From the NCBI RefSeq assembly GCF_002160815.1, contig NZ_NFLH01000010.1:1-64000 (forward strand): a DNA stretch of 64,000 bases, read 5' to 3'. Positions 25,784 to 34,742 of this stretch are shown here, piece after piece; positions within the stretch are counted from its first letter, which is position 1, and each line of letters begins with the position of its first letter. The notes beneath the pieces are model-generated. The model saw only the letters and a program-made list of their open reading frames with translations, was not told the DNA's origin and made no database searches. This DNA is from Massilimicrobiota sp. An134 (GTDB taxonomy: Bacteria; Bacillota_I; Bacilli_A; Erysipelotrichales; Coprobacillaceae). Both the position numbers and the translations under genes were made by a program.

Positions 25784-27562
25784 TTACTCTTTTTCTGTTC
25801 TTAAAAGTTCCTTAAAATATTCTTCAATATCCTCATCTGAATAAAGTTCATAGTCCTCATCAGTGAGAAGAATATTCTGCCAATCATCAATCACATGATT
25901 TATCTTTCCATGCACATAAGGCTTAGCTTCCCCATCTTTTGTATATTTCACATTAGGATGTTTCAAGATGTCAAATTTCTTGTCAAAGATTGGTCGTTCA
26001 CCACGTATAAACAACAATGAATAATCATTATCTAATAGTCGCACCTCATCAGGTGCCAGAAGTTCCCTTCCGGTCTGCTGATAATTGGTAGAATAATTCC
26101 CATTCTTTCCTCCTGATTTGCCATACGTATTTGTATCCAACGTTTCCTTACCAAGATATTCACTAAGGAACTTGTGAGTAGATTGTTCATTTCCACCAAG
26201 ATAGTATAAAGTGTCACAATTACCTATGAGGCTTTCCCATGAATCTTTATACAGTGCTTTTATCTGAGCAAGATTTTGAATAATAATAGATACAAATATT
26301 TGTCTTGAACGCATGGTGCTCAGCAATTTATCAAATTCATCTGGCAATGCGACATTAGCAAATTCGTCCATTAAAAAGTGAACAGGTACAGGCAATTCTC
26401 CACCATGAACTATATCTGCCTGACAATACAGCATCTGAAACAATTGAGTATACAACATTCCAATTATAAAGTTGAATGTTGAATCATTATCTGGTATGAC
26501 ACAAAAAATGGCAGTCTTTCTCTCTCCTACTAGATTGAGTTCAAGTTCATCAACAGCTGTTAGCGAAGCAATACTTTCAAGATTAAAAGCTGCTAATCTT
26601 ACCCCAACACTTATAAGAATTGATTTCGCTGTTTTCCCGGCTGCCTGTTTATATATCTTGTATTGTTTTAAGGCTAAACTATTGGGGGTTCTTAATTCAA
26701 GTCTTTCAAACAGTTCATCTAGAGGACTTTGATAATCTTCATCGTCCTCTCGTACATCGGCTGCAACAATCATTTCCATGACCATTGTAAAATTCTGTTC
26801 TTCCTTAGGTGCTTCATGCAATAAATAAAGACATAATGCTTCTAATAAGGCAGTTTCGGACTTTTCCCAAAATGGATCATTCGTTTGACTTCCTTTTGGG
26901 GTTGTATTTCTAATCAAATTAGTAATCAGTTTTAAGATATCTTTATCATCCTTGATATACTCGAAAGGATTGTAACAATGTGACTTTGACATATTGATCA
27001 AGTCAACAACTTTAATGACATACCCTTCCTTTTCTAGAAGATAACCAGTATCTCTTAAAAGCTCTCCTTTTGGATCAAGGCAAACAAAACTTGTATTACA
27101 TTGCATTAGATTTGGCTTTCCATAAAACCTCGTCTTTCCAGCCCCACTTCCACCAATGACAATTGTATTCAGATTACGTCTGTGTTTTTTCCCATCAAGT
27201 CCAATACGAACATTTTGACTTAGAATTTTATTCTGTGAAAAATTTTTATTGGCATATTTTTTATTGACACTTCTATTGTTTGCCCATCTTGCTGAACCAT
27301 ATTCTTCTTGACGGCGATAGTTTCTCTTATTAGAAAGATAAATCCCCGTTCCACATACATAAACAATAATAAATAAACTTATTGTTCGTAAACTACCCTT
27401 ACTCCATACAATAGAAAAAGGACTATTCATTGCTTCACTGATATACGGTAAAGCATTCAATAGTCCATCATCAATATAAGGAGCAATTTTAAGGCTAAAC
27501 CATATTACAGGTATAAAACCTATAACAAAAAGTACAAGGTCATCACGATTATCTTGTTTCAT
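25784..27562 (-). CDS. virD4: VirD4-type coupling protein (TraG/TraD family)
   Basis: A 592-aa protein with two N-terminal membrane segments (residues 10-30 and 55-75) and a cytoplasmic motor: Walker A IGGSGAGKTRFYGKP near 138, Walker B HFLMDEFANVALPD near 400, and a terminal LLFIRGERPIFDKK. It docks the relaxase-DNA complex on the secretion channel and drives transfer. The acidic C-terminus is typical. It starts inside the end of the upstream small gene (14-base overlap). Confidence 0.95.
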   Translation of the reverse strand: MKQDNRDDLVLFVIGFIPVIWFSLKIAPYIDDGLLNALPYISEAMNSPFSIVWSKGSLRTISLFIIVYVCGTGIYLSNKRNYRRQEEYGSARWANNRSVNKKYANKNFSQNKILSQNVRIGLDGKKHRRNLNTIVIGGSGAGKTRFYGKPNLMQCNTSFVCLDPKGELLRDTGYLLEKEGYVIKVVDLINMSKSHCYNPFEYIKDDKDILKLITNLIRNTTPKGSQTNDPFWEKSETALLEALCLYLLHEAPKEEQNFTMVMEMIVAADVREDDEDYQSPLDELFERLELRTPNSLALKQYKIYKQAAGKTAKSILISVGVRLAAFNLESIASLTAVDELELNLVGERKTAIFCVIPDNDSTFNFIIGMLYTQLFQMLYCQADIVHGGELPVPVHFLMDEFANVALPDEFDKLLSTMRSRQIFVSIIIQNLAQIKALYKDSWESLIGNCDTLYYLGGNEQSTHKFLSEYLGKETLDTNTYGKSGGKNGNYSTNYQQTGRELLAPDEVRLLDNDYSLLFIRGERPIFDKKFDILKHPNVKYTKDGEAKPYVHGKINHVIDDWQNILLTDEDYELYSDEDIEEYFKELLRTEKE

Positions 27563-27752
27563 GACTGTTTCTTATTCCTTTCATTATATTTGCTTTCGCT
27601 GATTTAGCAATGATTGTTTCAATGAAATCATAGTTCTTATTCTCTCTAATCTGTTCATCTCGTAATTTTTTTAGAGCGTAAATAATAATTCTTCTTTCAC
27701 AGTCGGTTACATATATACAGACTGTTTTTTCTTTTGATGAAAATAAACTCAT
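27549..27752 (-). CDS. Small element protein upstream of virD4 (67 aa)
   Basis: A 67-aa basic, mostly helical protein (CERRIIIYALKKLRDEQIREN). It is translationally nested between the ArdC-like gene and virD4, overlapping both. Similar short genes occupy this position in Tn1549-type elements. Function unknown. Confidence 0.65.
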   Translation of the reverse strand: MSLFSSKEKTVCIYVTDCERRIIIYALKKLRDEQIRENKNYDFIETIIAKSAKANIMKGIRNSHETR

Positions 27753-28660
27753 TATCTGCTCACATCATTTCTTTGTTGAATTTTTTCTTGTTGAGATTTA
27801 TAGATACCTCTATCAATACGTTCACTAACATCTTCACATAAACTCTTAATATTTCCCAATTCTTTTTTTATGTCTTTTAACTCCATACCATAAAAGTATT
27901 GAGTCACTTGATCAGCAAATTTAATATCATGATGAGGTATACCATATTTTTGACAAAGAATATAAGCCGAACTTTCAATAAAAAATTGATTGTTTTCACG
28001 ATTATAATCAGAATACTGTTTATCGAATTCCACATGACAGTATTCTCTTGCAAGTCCCTGAATCAACTGTGTAGGACTCAAGTTATTAGCATAATAGATA
28101 CATTTGGCATCAGGTGAATAAAATACAGGTTCACCACCATCAAAGGTATCCAATTGTTGTAAAGCCACTGGTGAAAGATATGTCAAACCATTAATCATGT
28201 TTGCAACATTCATTTGTGGTGCATTATATAATATTTTCTTTGTATTAATCTGTGAAACATCAAAAAGGTACTTCGCATTAAAGTTTGCTCCATATGAACC
28301 ATCTTCTCTTTGGTATTCACCGGTAGGTTCTAGAATCTGTATACCCTTTGCTCCCTTTTTTATATAAAATCCACTATCACGCCAATGTTTGCCATCCTTC
28401 AGCATCTTTGCATCAGGATTCTGTGCCATAATCAAAAGAGTATTCGTAATCGTATAATCCAATCTTGCCATGAGATTTAAAAACTGCAGATATTTCTGTG
28501 GAGAAGAAACAACTTCACCAGACTGAACTTCTGCTAGTCTATACAGATGATTTCGTTTATATTTCATCTGTTTTGCATATTCCTCTTTAGATAATCTTGG
28601 CTGTTTTCTTTCATTTGATCTTTGAGCATTTTTATTTAGCATTGCATAAATATTTTCCAT
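27752..28660 (-). CDS. ArdC/LtrC-like protein with degenerate peptidase motif
   Basis: A 302-aa protein. The N-terminal region (MARLDYTITNTLLIMAQNP, then [16 protein letters not shown]) is the ArdC-like ssDNA-binding fold also seen at the N-terminus of the giant helicase. The C-terminal half resembles the ImmA/IrrE-like peptidase part, but the HExxH zinc motif reads REYCH at LAREYCHVEFD, so catalysis is doubtful. ArdC proteins protect incoming single-stranded DNA against restriction. Located between pcfB and virD4, it is part of the transfer operon. Confidence 0.75.
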   Translation of the reverse strand: MENIYAMLNKNAQRSNERKQPRLSKEEYAKQMKYKRNHLYRLAEVQSGEVVSSPQKYLQFLNLMARLDYTITNTLLIMAQNPDAKMLKDGKHWRDSGFYIKKGAKGIQILEPTGEYQREDGSYGANFNAKYLFDVSQINTKKILYNAPQMNVANMINGLTYLSPVALQQLDTFDGGEPVFYSPDAKCIYYANNLSPTQLIQGLAREYCHVEFDKQYSDYNRENNQFFIESSAYILCQKYGIPHHDIKFADQVTQYFYGMELKDIKKELGNIKSLCEDVSERIDRGIYKSQQEKIQQRNDVSR

Positions 28661-28666
28661 GAAATG

Positions 28667-29407
28667 TTACCTCACTTTCTTCTTGATTTTTTTCCTTTTG
28701 ATATTCTTATGCTGACTCTGTTGTTTGACAGTCGTCTTCTTTTCTTGCTGTTTCTTGATTTCATTGAGTTCTTTTCTCACCGATGGACGCTTATCAATAA
28801 TATTTGGTTCTTTTCCTGCTTTGACTGAGGTAGGCTCGAACGGACTGGCGTCCTTTGTCGTTCGAGCAGTAGTCGGGTTTTCAGAAAAGCTCTTTTCTTC
28901 TTTCTTCATTGAATTCATTAATGATTGCACAAGTTTATCATGCTCTTCATCACTCATTGTAGGAACATCCTTAAATGCCTGATTTTGTTTTGAAGTAGCA
29001 TAATCATTAATTGTCTTTGCATCGACAGTTGCCAGTTCAAATTTATCAACTATTCGACTGATTTTCGATGCATCCTCTGCTCTTACCATAATGTCACATA
29101 TCCCATCAATGTTGTTTTTTTCTTTCAGCACACAATACATAACACCATAGCGTTTTGCTTCCTGACAGAAAACCTTCAAATCATTATGATGAATAGCAAA
29201 GACTTTCAATTCCTTTCCAGACTTCAACATGGAATTAAGTCTTGCTTTTCCCTTAACTTTTTTCTTGTCCGTCAAAATAGCATAAAGCATTGCTGCTAAA
29301 GATTTAGATGCCATACCACCAGCTTTGAGTGCAACATTGGCAGCAACTTCAATGCCTTGCAAGGTCATTCTTGTCATCTGATCAGCTGTTTCCCCACCTG
29401 TAGTCAT
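28667..29407 (-). CDS. pcfB: PcfB-family protein (DUF3801)
   Basis: A 246-aa protein: N-terminal helix-rich PcfB/DUF3801 domain (MTRMTLQGIEVAANVALKAG, then LKVFAIHHNDLKVFC and VRAEDASKISRIVDKF) and a basic, low-complexity C-terminus with KKKI repeats. PcfB works with the coupling protein and relaxase in Gram-positive conjugation, processing or recruiting the transfer complex. It is the first gene of the transfer operon, with a structured leader upstream (29448-29565). Confidence 0.85.
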   Translation of the reverse strand: MTTGGETADQMTRMTLQGIEVAANVALKAGGMASKSLAAMLYAILTDKKKVKGKARLNSMLKSGKELKVFAIHHNDLKVFCQEAKRYGVMYCVLKEKNNIDGICDIMVRAEDASKISRIVDKFELATVDAKTINDYATSKQNQAFKDVPTMSDEEHDKLVQSLMNSMKKEEKSFSENPTTARTTKDASPFEPTSVKAGKEPNIIDKRPSVRKELNEIKKQQEKKTTVKQQSQHKNIKRKKIKKKVR

Positions 29408-29447
29408 TTTTTCACGCTCCTTTTGTTGAAATTCAAATATTTAGAAA

Positions 29448-29477
29448 TACAAAAACGATGAATTGAATCATCGCTTA
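29448..29477 (-). terminator. Hairpin with U-tract in the pcfB leader
   Basis: On the minus strand CGATGA-TTCAAT-TCATCG is followed by UUUUUG. It lies about 45 bases before the pcfB start and could act as an attenuator of the transfer operon. Confidence 0.6.
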
Positions 29478-29502
29478 AGATTAAAAATTGATAAAACTGT
29501 AT

Positions 29503-29565
29503 AGAAAAAGGTATGGCTCCGCATCAATCTGCACATCCCGCCACAAGAGGCAAGAAAACCATACC
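29503..29565 (-). ncRNA. Candidate structured RNA with a three-way junction
   Basis: Minus-strand RNA can form an outer stem GGTATGG/CCATACC (29559-29565 with 29510-29516) enclosing two small hairpins, GCC-TCTTGT-GGC and GCA-GATTGA-TGC, with purine-rich joining segments, then UUUUUCU. It sits just upstream of the pcfB leader terminator. It may be a regulatory leader, a small antisense-type RNA, or a terminator of the upstream gene. Pairing was done by eye. Confidence 0.5.
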
Positions 29566-29636
29566 TATAAGAGTATACTCTCTTTCTAAACACAATATAC
29601 CATTAATTCTTCATTATGTCAACTAATGACATAATA

Positions 29637-30209
29637 CTATTCAATTGAACGATAATTCGTTAGAAGATAATATAATGTACTGTCTTTTTCATAAATATGA
29701 TGACGTATAATACTACATATATTGTCTATAAATTGTAAACCATATTCTAAACGAGAATCCTGTTGGACAATAGATAAAACATTATTATTTTGTTTTATTG
29801 ACTCGATTATTTTTAGTTCAAAATCAGTTTTATTAAATGTATCAAAAATGATATCAATTTCACAATCAATTTGTGAAACAATTTTATTCAATAACGAAAT
29901 ATAGACATTTTACTTTTCTTGCTGATAAAACGATTTACTTTTTTTCTTATAAATAGCATAATAAATGGAATAATTCATTGTGCTTATATGTTCAAGCATA
30001 CACACTTTAATCCTTTGATATTTTTTATCTAGTATTACTGATTTAAACTCTGTAAAGATTTTTTCTTTATCTTTTGGAGAAATGGGAAAGTTCTTTACCT
30101 TCTTCGTGAATTTTTTAAATGTTGCATCTGTTTTTAATTTAGAATCTGTTAATAAACCTGCAACTATAAAGTAATCCTCACATTCTGTTTCATCAACAAA
30201 TAATATCAT
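29637..30209 (-). pseudogene. DUF3800 gene interrupted by one in-frame stop
   Basis: The N-terminal part (ILFVDETECEDYFIVAGLL) is the DUF3800 start, with its conserved DE. The frame stops with TAA at 29910-29912 after FYQQEK, but the same frame continues through NVYISLLNKIVSQI to CEIDIIFDTFN, the expected second half of DUF3800, ending at 29637. The distance between the two stops is a multiple of three, so a single nonsense change explains the break. DUF3800 proteins are RNase-H-like proteins frequent on mobile elements. Confidence 0.75.
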
Positions 30210-30256
30210 TATATGATTTCCTCTTTCTCGTTAATAGTCTTTTTACATTCTATCAT

Positions 30257-31612
30257 TTATCGTTCTGTATTTCTATATAATCTGTTGAATTGTGTATCAT
30301 TTTGTCTTTCATTCATTGCTTTGATAATTTCTTTCATCTTCAATGAACGATTTTTTATTCCCTCATAAAGCCTCACCTCCTTTCGTAATTCCTTGATTTC
30401 TTCAGAAAGACTATACACATCTCTTTGAAGTTTCTCTTTTGTATCAGGATTTTTACAACGTCTAATTTTGTTATAAATACATCTGCGTTCCTTAATAAGT
30501 GATTCCAGTCTATTCTTGACAGTTGATTCTTCTTTTTTTAAATCATCAACTGTTTCAATTCTTTTTTTACACAATAGAGTCGCTTCCTTTGTTATTTGAT
30601 CCATGTATCTTAATTCCTCTCTCAATAAAAAATGCACCCTTCTTTTATGAGGTGCGTTCTTAGGCAATATTCCCATTTCAAACATATAACGAACATACAG
30701 TGCACGAAATCCTGTTATCTTTTTTGATTTTTTAATATTTCCCTGATAGTGATATATTCTTGGTTTAACTTCTTGGATTGTTCCTTTTAGCCCTATACCA
30801 TTATTCAAAATACGAAGTTTAATATTTTCCTCACTATATGATTCATCTTTGGTGAGATTATGAAGTCTGAAAAATTTTTCAGCACCCGGTGGTCTGATAG
30901 CTATATACTTGACATTTGTTTTAACTTCATATCCCATGAATTTTAAATATCTAATAAATTGTGTGAAGGTCATTGAATTGTTGATGGCTCTATCAACATC
31001 ATCTATCATAAGTGTTCGTCTAGTAGGCATTTTTTGTTTTTCAGCCAACCACTCACTATAATGCTTTCCTTTCTTTGGATTATCAATAATACTCAAACGA
31101 TATTTTCTACAGATTTCATCAGACAAACGTCTTAATCTATCATAATCCTTATGCTTGTTTAAAAATCTTTTATGTGTTGCCCAAGATACAGAGTTTACTA
31201 CAAAATGATTATGATAATGTTCCTTATCTAAATGCGTTGTCACCAATACTTCAAATTCATCGCCCCACATCTTTTGAGCAAGTTCTACACCAATGGCATG
31301 TGCCATTTCTGCACTCACCTCTCCATGTGCAAATGATTGATAACCATGAAAGGCAAGAACACTATCTTCCTTATGTGCCGCCTTCTTTGTTTGAATCATC
31401 TGATCATACACATTGTAAGGACTGCAGTTGACACCACTAACATAGAATTGCTTTTCAGTTTTGAAATCATTTTCTACATATTCGATAACATTTTCAAGTC
31501 CCTGAAATTCATAATCATTGAAATCCTTGTTTTCTGTTTTCATTGGATTAACAACATAATCAAGGACATCCTTCAAGCTATACTTGACAGCCCACATAGA
31601 AGTTGTTGCCAC
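30257..31612 (-). CDS. Relaxase/mobilisation nuclease (VirD2/MobA type)
   Basis: A 451-aa relaxase. The N-terminal nuclease domain has the metal-binding three-histidine motif THLDKEHYHNHFVVN (near residue 126) and an upstream ELAQKMWG segment; a basic coiled-coil C-terminus follows. It nicks oriT and is piloted with the DNA strand into the recipient. The start is GTG at 31612, overlapping the TAG of mobC (TAGTG) with GAGGTGG upstream. It belongs to the MOBP-like relaxases of Tn1549-type elements. Confidence 0.92.
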   Translation of the reverse strand: MATTSMWAVKYSLKDVLDYVVNPMKTENKDFNDYEFQGLENVIEYVENDFKTEKQFYVSGVNCSPYNVYDQMIQTKKAAHKEDSVLAFHGYQSFAHGEVSAEMAHAIGVELAQKMWGDEFEVLVTTHLDKEHYHNHFVVNSVSWATHKRFLNKHKDYDRLRRLSDEICRKYRLSIIDNPKKGKHYSEWLAEKQKMPTRRTLMIDDVDRAINNSMTFTQFIRYLKFMGYEVKTNVKYIAIRPPGAEKFFRLHNLTKDESYSEENIKLRILNNGIGLKGTIQEVKPRIYHYQGNIKKSKKITGFRALYVRYMFEMGILPKNAPHKRRVHFLLREELRYMDQITKEATLLCKKRIETVDDLKKEESTVKNRLESLIKERRCIYNKIRRCKNPDTKEKLQRDVYSLSEEIKELRKEVRLYEGIKNRSLKMKEIIKAMNERQNDTQFNRLYRNTER

Positions 31613-31953
31613 TATATATCCACCTCATCTTTTCTGTATTCACCATTGACATATAAAACATATTGAATCTGTTTTTGAAGCTCCTCAAAATTCTTTTTAT
31701 ATTTCATGACATCAATGGAGCCAGTCTTATAGGCAATCACTGCAATTTGGTTGATGTTATTTCCTATCTTTCTTAATTGATAAATGGTTTCTTTTAAATC
31801 CGGATAGGGCTTTTCAGCTGGTACAATCTTTTGAATAATCAAACGAAGATATGCTTCTCTTGAAAGTCCTGTTTTAGCGACTGCCACATTCAAATGATTT
31901 AATTCATCATCACTTAATCTGATTTCTATTCTATTTTTTCTTTTCACTTTCAT
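31612..31953 (-). CDS. mobC: MobC-type relaxosome protein
   Basis: A 113-aa protein with a ribbon-helix-helix N-terminus (NRIEIRLSDDELNHLNVAVAKTGLSREAY is the family region) and the MobC signature LRKIGNNINQIA. MobC proteins bind oriT and help the relaxase open it. ATG at 31953 has GGTGGT nine bases upstream; an extended start at 31995 lacks support. One-base overlap with the relaxase gene. Confidence 0.9.
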   Translation of the reverse strand: MKVKRKNRIEIRLSDDELNHLNVAVAKTGLSREAYLRLIIQKIVPAEKPYPDLKETIYQLRKIGNNINQIAVIAYKTGSIDVMKYKKNFEELQKQIQYVLYVNGEYRKDEVDI

Positions 31954-32040
31954 AATATCTACCACCCTGTATAATGCACATAATAATAACTCCACATAAT
32001 GCTCCTAGTTCAAACACTCCCAACAATTTCAACCATTCCA

Positions 32041-32130
32041 TCACTCTTCACTCCTTTCTTGGGGTATTAGGGGGATTTCCCCTAACAAGCTGACTTTTGC
32101 CATCAAAAGTCCTTGCTTGCTACAATTTAC
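32041..32130. other. Candidate origin of transfer (oriT)
   Basis: Upstream of mobC lie two adjacent inverted repeats: TTAGGGG/CCCCTAA (32067-32073 and 32079-32085, loop GATTT) and GACTTTTG/CAAAAGTC (32092-32099 and 32104-32111, loop CCAT), followed by CCTTGCTTGCTAC. The location next to mobC-relaxase and the clustered dyads are typical of oriT. The nick site itself is not identified. Confidence 0.55.
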
Positions 32131-32185
32131 GACATAGAAATAGGTATCTTTTATTATGAGTCCTAATTTACCTAACGAAAGTAAG

Positions 32186-32383
32186 CTATCTAGCATAATC
32201 ATCACGTTTTCTTACTTTTTCAATAACTTTAAATTCTGTCGTTATATAATTTTTCTCATTTAAAACAAGTTCTTCATTTCGATATTTTTCTTTTAATTTG
32301 ATAAGTGCTTCCTGTTCATTTTCTGCTTCAATGATTTCCTGATACTGTAATATTTCTGTAATTTCAACTTTATATTTAGCCAT
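32186..32383 (-). CDS. DpnD/PcfM-like small protein
   Basis: A 65-aa protein with the DpnD/PcfM pattern YKVEITEILQYQEIIEAENEQE-type start (residues 4-25) followed by KYRNEELVL. Such proteins are common next to mobilisation genes of Gram-positive elements; the function is unclear. Its start abuts the upstream coiled-coil gene. Confidence 0.75.
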   Translation of the reverse strand: MAKYKVEITEILQYQEIIEAENEQEALIKLKEKYRNEELVLNEKNYITTEFKVIEKVRKRDDYAR

Positions 32384-32595
32384 TATGTTTCATCTCCATT
32401 CCTTATATTTTCAAAAAAAGAATCAGTATTCTTTTCAAGTTTTTCATACTGATTTTTCAAATTATTTAAATCTTTTAATCTTAAATTCATGATGTTAATT
32501 TCTTTATCTAACTGATTTCTTTTTTCAATTTTTAATTGCTTTTGTTGTTCTAGTTTTTGTATTTCTTTTATGATTTTTTTAATCAAATCAACCAT
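32383..32595 (-). CDS. Small coiled-coil element protein (70 aa)
   Basis: A highly charged coiled coil (IIKEIQKLEQQKQLKIEKRN, then LDKEINIMNLRLKDLNNLK). The ATG at 32595 is taken although the purine-rich GAGAGGAG directly abuts it; TTG at 32628 is an alternative. Stop and start overlap the PcfM-like gene by one base. Function unknown. Confidence 0.55.
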   Translation of the reverse strand: MVDLIKKIIKEIQKLEQQKQLKIEKRNQLDKEINIMNLRLKDLNNLKNQYEKLEKNTDSFFENIRNGDET

Positions 32596-32612
32596 CTCCT
32601 CTCTAAATTTAC

Positions 32613-32650
32613 ACAAAAGAAAAAGCAACTTCTTTTTTAGAAATTGCTTC
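32613..32650 (-). terminator. Terminator after the DUF4238 gene
   Basis: On the minus strand AAGCAA-TTTCT-AAAAA-AGAAG-TTGCTT is followed by UUUCUUUU. It lies 50 bases beyond the DUF4238 stop and just before the small coiled-coil gene. Confidence 0.65.
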
Positions 32651-32695
32651 TACCTTTATACTCTAATCTTAAATAATCAGTTATTTTTCTACCAA

Positions 32696-33694
32696 TTATA
32701 ATAATTGTAGGCATATGTTCTTATTTTTTACATTGACTGTTACTTTACTAAAAACCAGTTCAACATTTTTTAAAAGATTTAATTCATCAACATAGGTATA
32801 CACTTGATTTTGACAGCTTTGATAAATAAGTGTATTAATTTTCTTAACCTTTTTAACATCACTACAAGATTTAATATACCAATCATTACTTAATAAAGGA
32901 GATGTTTTAAAAACTAAACAAATTTCCGTTGACAATGGAAAAATAATCATATTACAGTCCCCTTTTTTAAAAATAGAATATTTATAATGACTATCATCTA
33001 CTTTTTTTAAAGTGCATATAGGAGAATCGCTTGTAATAAATGTTTCTTCCGTTTTATTTATCAAAACATCACAAGTCATTTCCCCTATGCACATCATCTT
33101 TGCATTATAGTTATCTAATTCTCCAATTTGTCTTATATGATGTACTTTAGCATCATCATTATCATGAATACCAATATCAATTTTTTTATTATTAAAATTT
33201 TTTATGCCATTATTTCCACAAATTTCATTAACTGCATTGTAAATTTTGATATACATATTTTTATACAATGGAGATCTCATATATTGAATTAAAATATATA
33301 AAATGATATATTTTCGAGTTTCAAAAAATTGTGAAAATGGAATAACTGTATTTATATTTTTTTCATTTAAAATATACTCTTTAAATTTTGAAAAAATATT
33401 ACCCATAACAGATTCTAATTCTGAAAAAAATTTTTCCATATTGTTTGTATGAACATAATCCTCAAACTTTTTATTTTTAAAATCGATACCTTTAATCACT
33501 TCCTCTAACAATGGAGAAGTTGGTTTATCTAAAGAAATATCAAAATAATCATTTTCACAAGCTACATTTCTAATCAACTGATTTTTTAAAATTTTATTTT
33601 CTTTTTTTAAATATACATTTATTTTGTCTTCATTTATGCAAAAATATTTTAAATAAAACTGTGGAACATAATGTTGTTTCTTAGTGTAATTCAT
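32696..33694 (-). CDS. DUF4238 protein
   Basis: A 332-aa protein whose N-terminus, KKQHYVPQFYLKYFC, is the hallmark of DUF4238, followed by the conserved ENDYFD segment and a later FITSDSPIC. The family is of unknown function and is frequently carried on mobile or defence-related loci; a nuclease-like role has been suspected but I cannot show it. GAGGTG precedes the ATG by about eight bases. It is much more AT-rich than the conjugation genes around it, so it may be a separately acquired cargo gene. Confidence 0.8.
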   Translation of the reverse strand: MNYTKKQHYVPQFYLKYFCINEDKINVYLKKENKILKNQLIRNVACENDYFDISLDKPTSPLLEEVIKGIDFKNKKFEDYVHTNNMEKFFSELESVMGNIFSKFKEYILNEKNINTVIPFSQFFETRKYIILYILIQYMRSPLYKNMYIKIYNAVNEICGNNGIKNFNNKKIDIGIHDNDDAKVHHIRQIGELDNYNAKMMCIGEMTCDVLINKTEETFITSDSPICTLKKVDDSHYKYSIFKKGDCNMIIFPLSTEICLVFKTSPLLSNDWYIKSCSDVKKVKKINTLIYQSCQNQVYTYVDELNLLKNVELVFSKVTVNVKNKNICLQLL

Positions 33695-33745
33695 TCGGAG
33701 TCACCTCTATTAAATTATCTCACTATACCTTTACGAAAACAATAT

Positions 33746-34696
33746 TTACCTTAACATTGTTTTTTTCATCATTGAATTATTCAACAATATCTCATTTATA
33801 TCTTTAAACTTCTTTGGACTTCTGTCAAAAATTTCATATCTTCCACTTAAATGATGTTTAATCTTTTCACTTGTTTCATAACCTGCTCTATCATTATCAA
33901 GATGTAAAATGATTTCTTTTATTTGTTTATTATTCATTAAAAAATATTCTAATGCTATTGGCAATTCTGAATTTTCAATATTCTTTCCAAAATTTGATGC
34001 ACCACCCAATGACAAATAGTTTTCATGATTCCAAGATCTGCCCTTTTGTTTTTCTAAAGTCTGAAATGACATTAAGTCAATTGGACTTTCAAACACATGA
34101 AGGACATCATTTGTTGCATTAACAAGTCTAAAACTATAGTGTTTATCACTTCCATACACATCTTTTTTCCAGTTATCATTGGTTGCTCTTTTAGATGCAA
34201 ATCTTTCTTTACCTTTTTCATCATACCCTATAAAGAGTACTGAATGATCTTTTTGACATTCGTAGATATAGCCTCTTAGATAATAGAAATCGACAATATC
34301 TTTATCAATACATCTTTCATTGACTAAATAATTAAACATATTTTTTGATTGAGAACATACTTTTGGCAATTTAAAGTCACAAGATTGTTGCTTCATATGA
34401 TATGCTTTTTGATAAACAGGTGGCTTTTCTGTGATGCATCTATATATCAAAAATGCAGCATCTAAAAAGGACATGTCACAAACTTTTATCAGATAATCCA
34501 ATGCACTTTTTCCACCTATTCCTTTGGACCACCACATCCACATGCCATTAGTCATATGCAGACTATCATGTGTTCTTGTGACATAATCATTATGTGATTT
34601 TCTAACAAGCTCATTAGGTTCATAATTTGATAAATAAGTTAATAGATCAATTTTTTTCACCATTGCTAGTTCTTCAGGCTTTAAATATTTTTTCAT
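33746..34696 (-). CDS. Toprim-domain primase-like protein (DUF3991)
   Basis: A 316-aa protein with an N-terminal DUF3991-type zinc-less primase region (IDLLTYLSNYEP, MWMWWSKGIGGKSALDYLI) and a C-terminal toprim domain with HVFESPIDLMSF (Glu) and ILHLDNDRAGYE (DxD). It probably primes replication of the transferred strand. It follows the giant helicase gene by 47 bases, and the two likely cooperate in element DNA processing. Confidence 0.88.
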   Translation of the reverse strand: MKKYLKPEELAMVKKIDLLTYLSNYEPNELVRKSHNDYVTRTHDSLHMTNGMWMWWSKGIGGKSALDYLIKVCDMSFLDAAFLIYRCITEKPPVYQKAYHMKQQSCDFKLPKVCSQSKNMFNYLVNERCIDKDIVDFYYLRGYIYECQKDHSVLFIGYDEKGKERFASKRATNDNWKKDVYGSDKHYSFRLVNATNDVLHVFESPIDLMSFQTLEKQKGRSWNHENYLSLGGASNFGKNIENSELPIALEYFLMNNKQIKEIILHLDNDRAGYETSEKIKHHLSGRYEIFDRSPKKFKDINEILLNNSMMKKTMLR

Positions 34697-34742
34697 TTTC
34701 TTCCTCCCAATTATAAAAAGCCGATAAAATATATTATCAACT

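Noticed and set aside
31174-31666. Plus-strand frames opposite the relaxase gene
   Set aside because: They are shadows of the well-supported relaxase and have no ribosome binding sites or family features.
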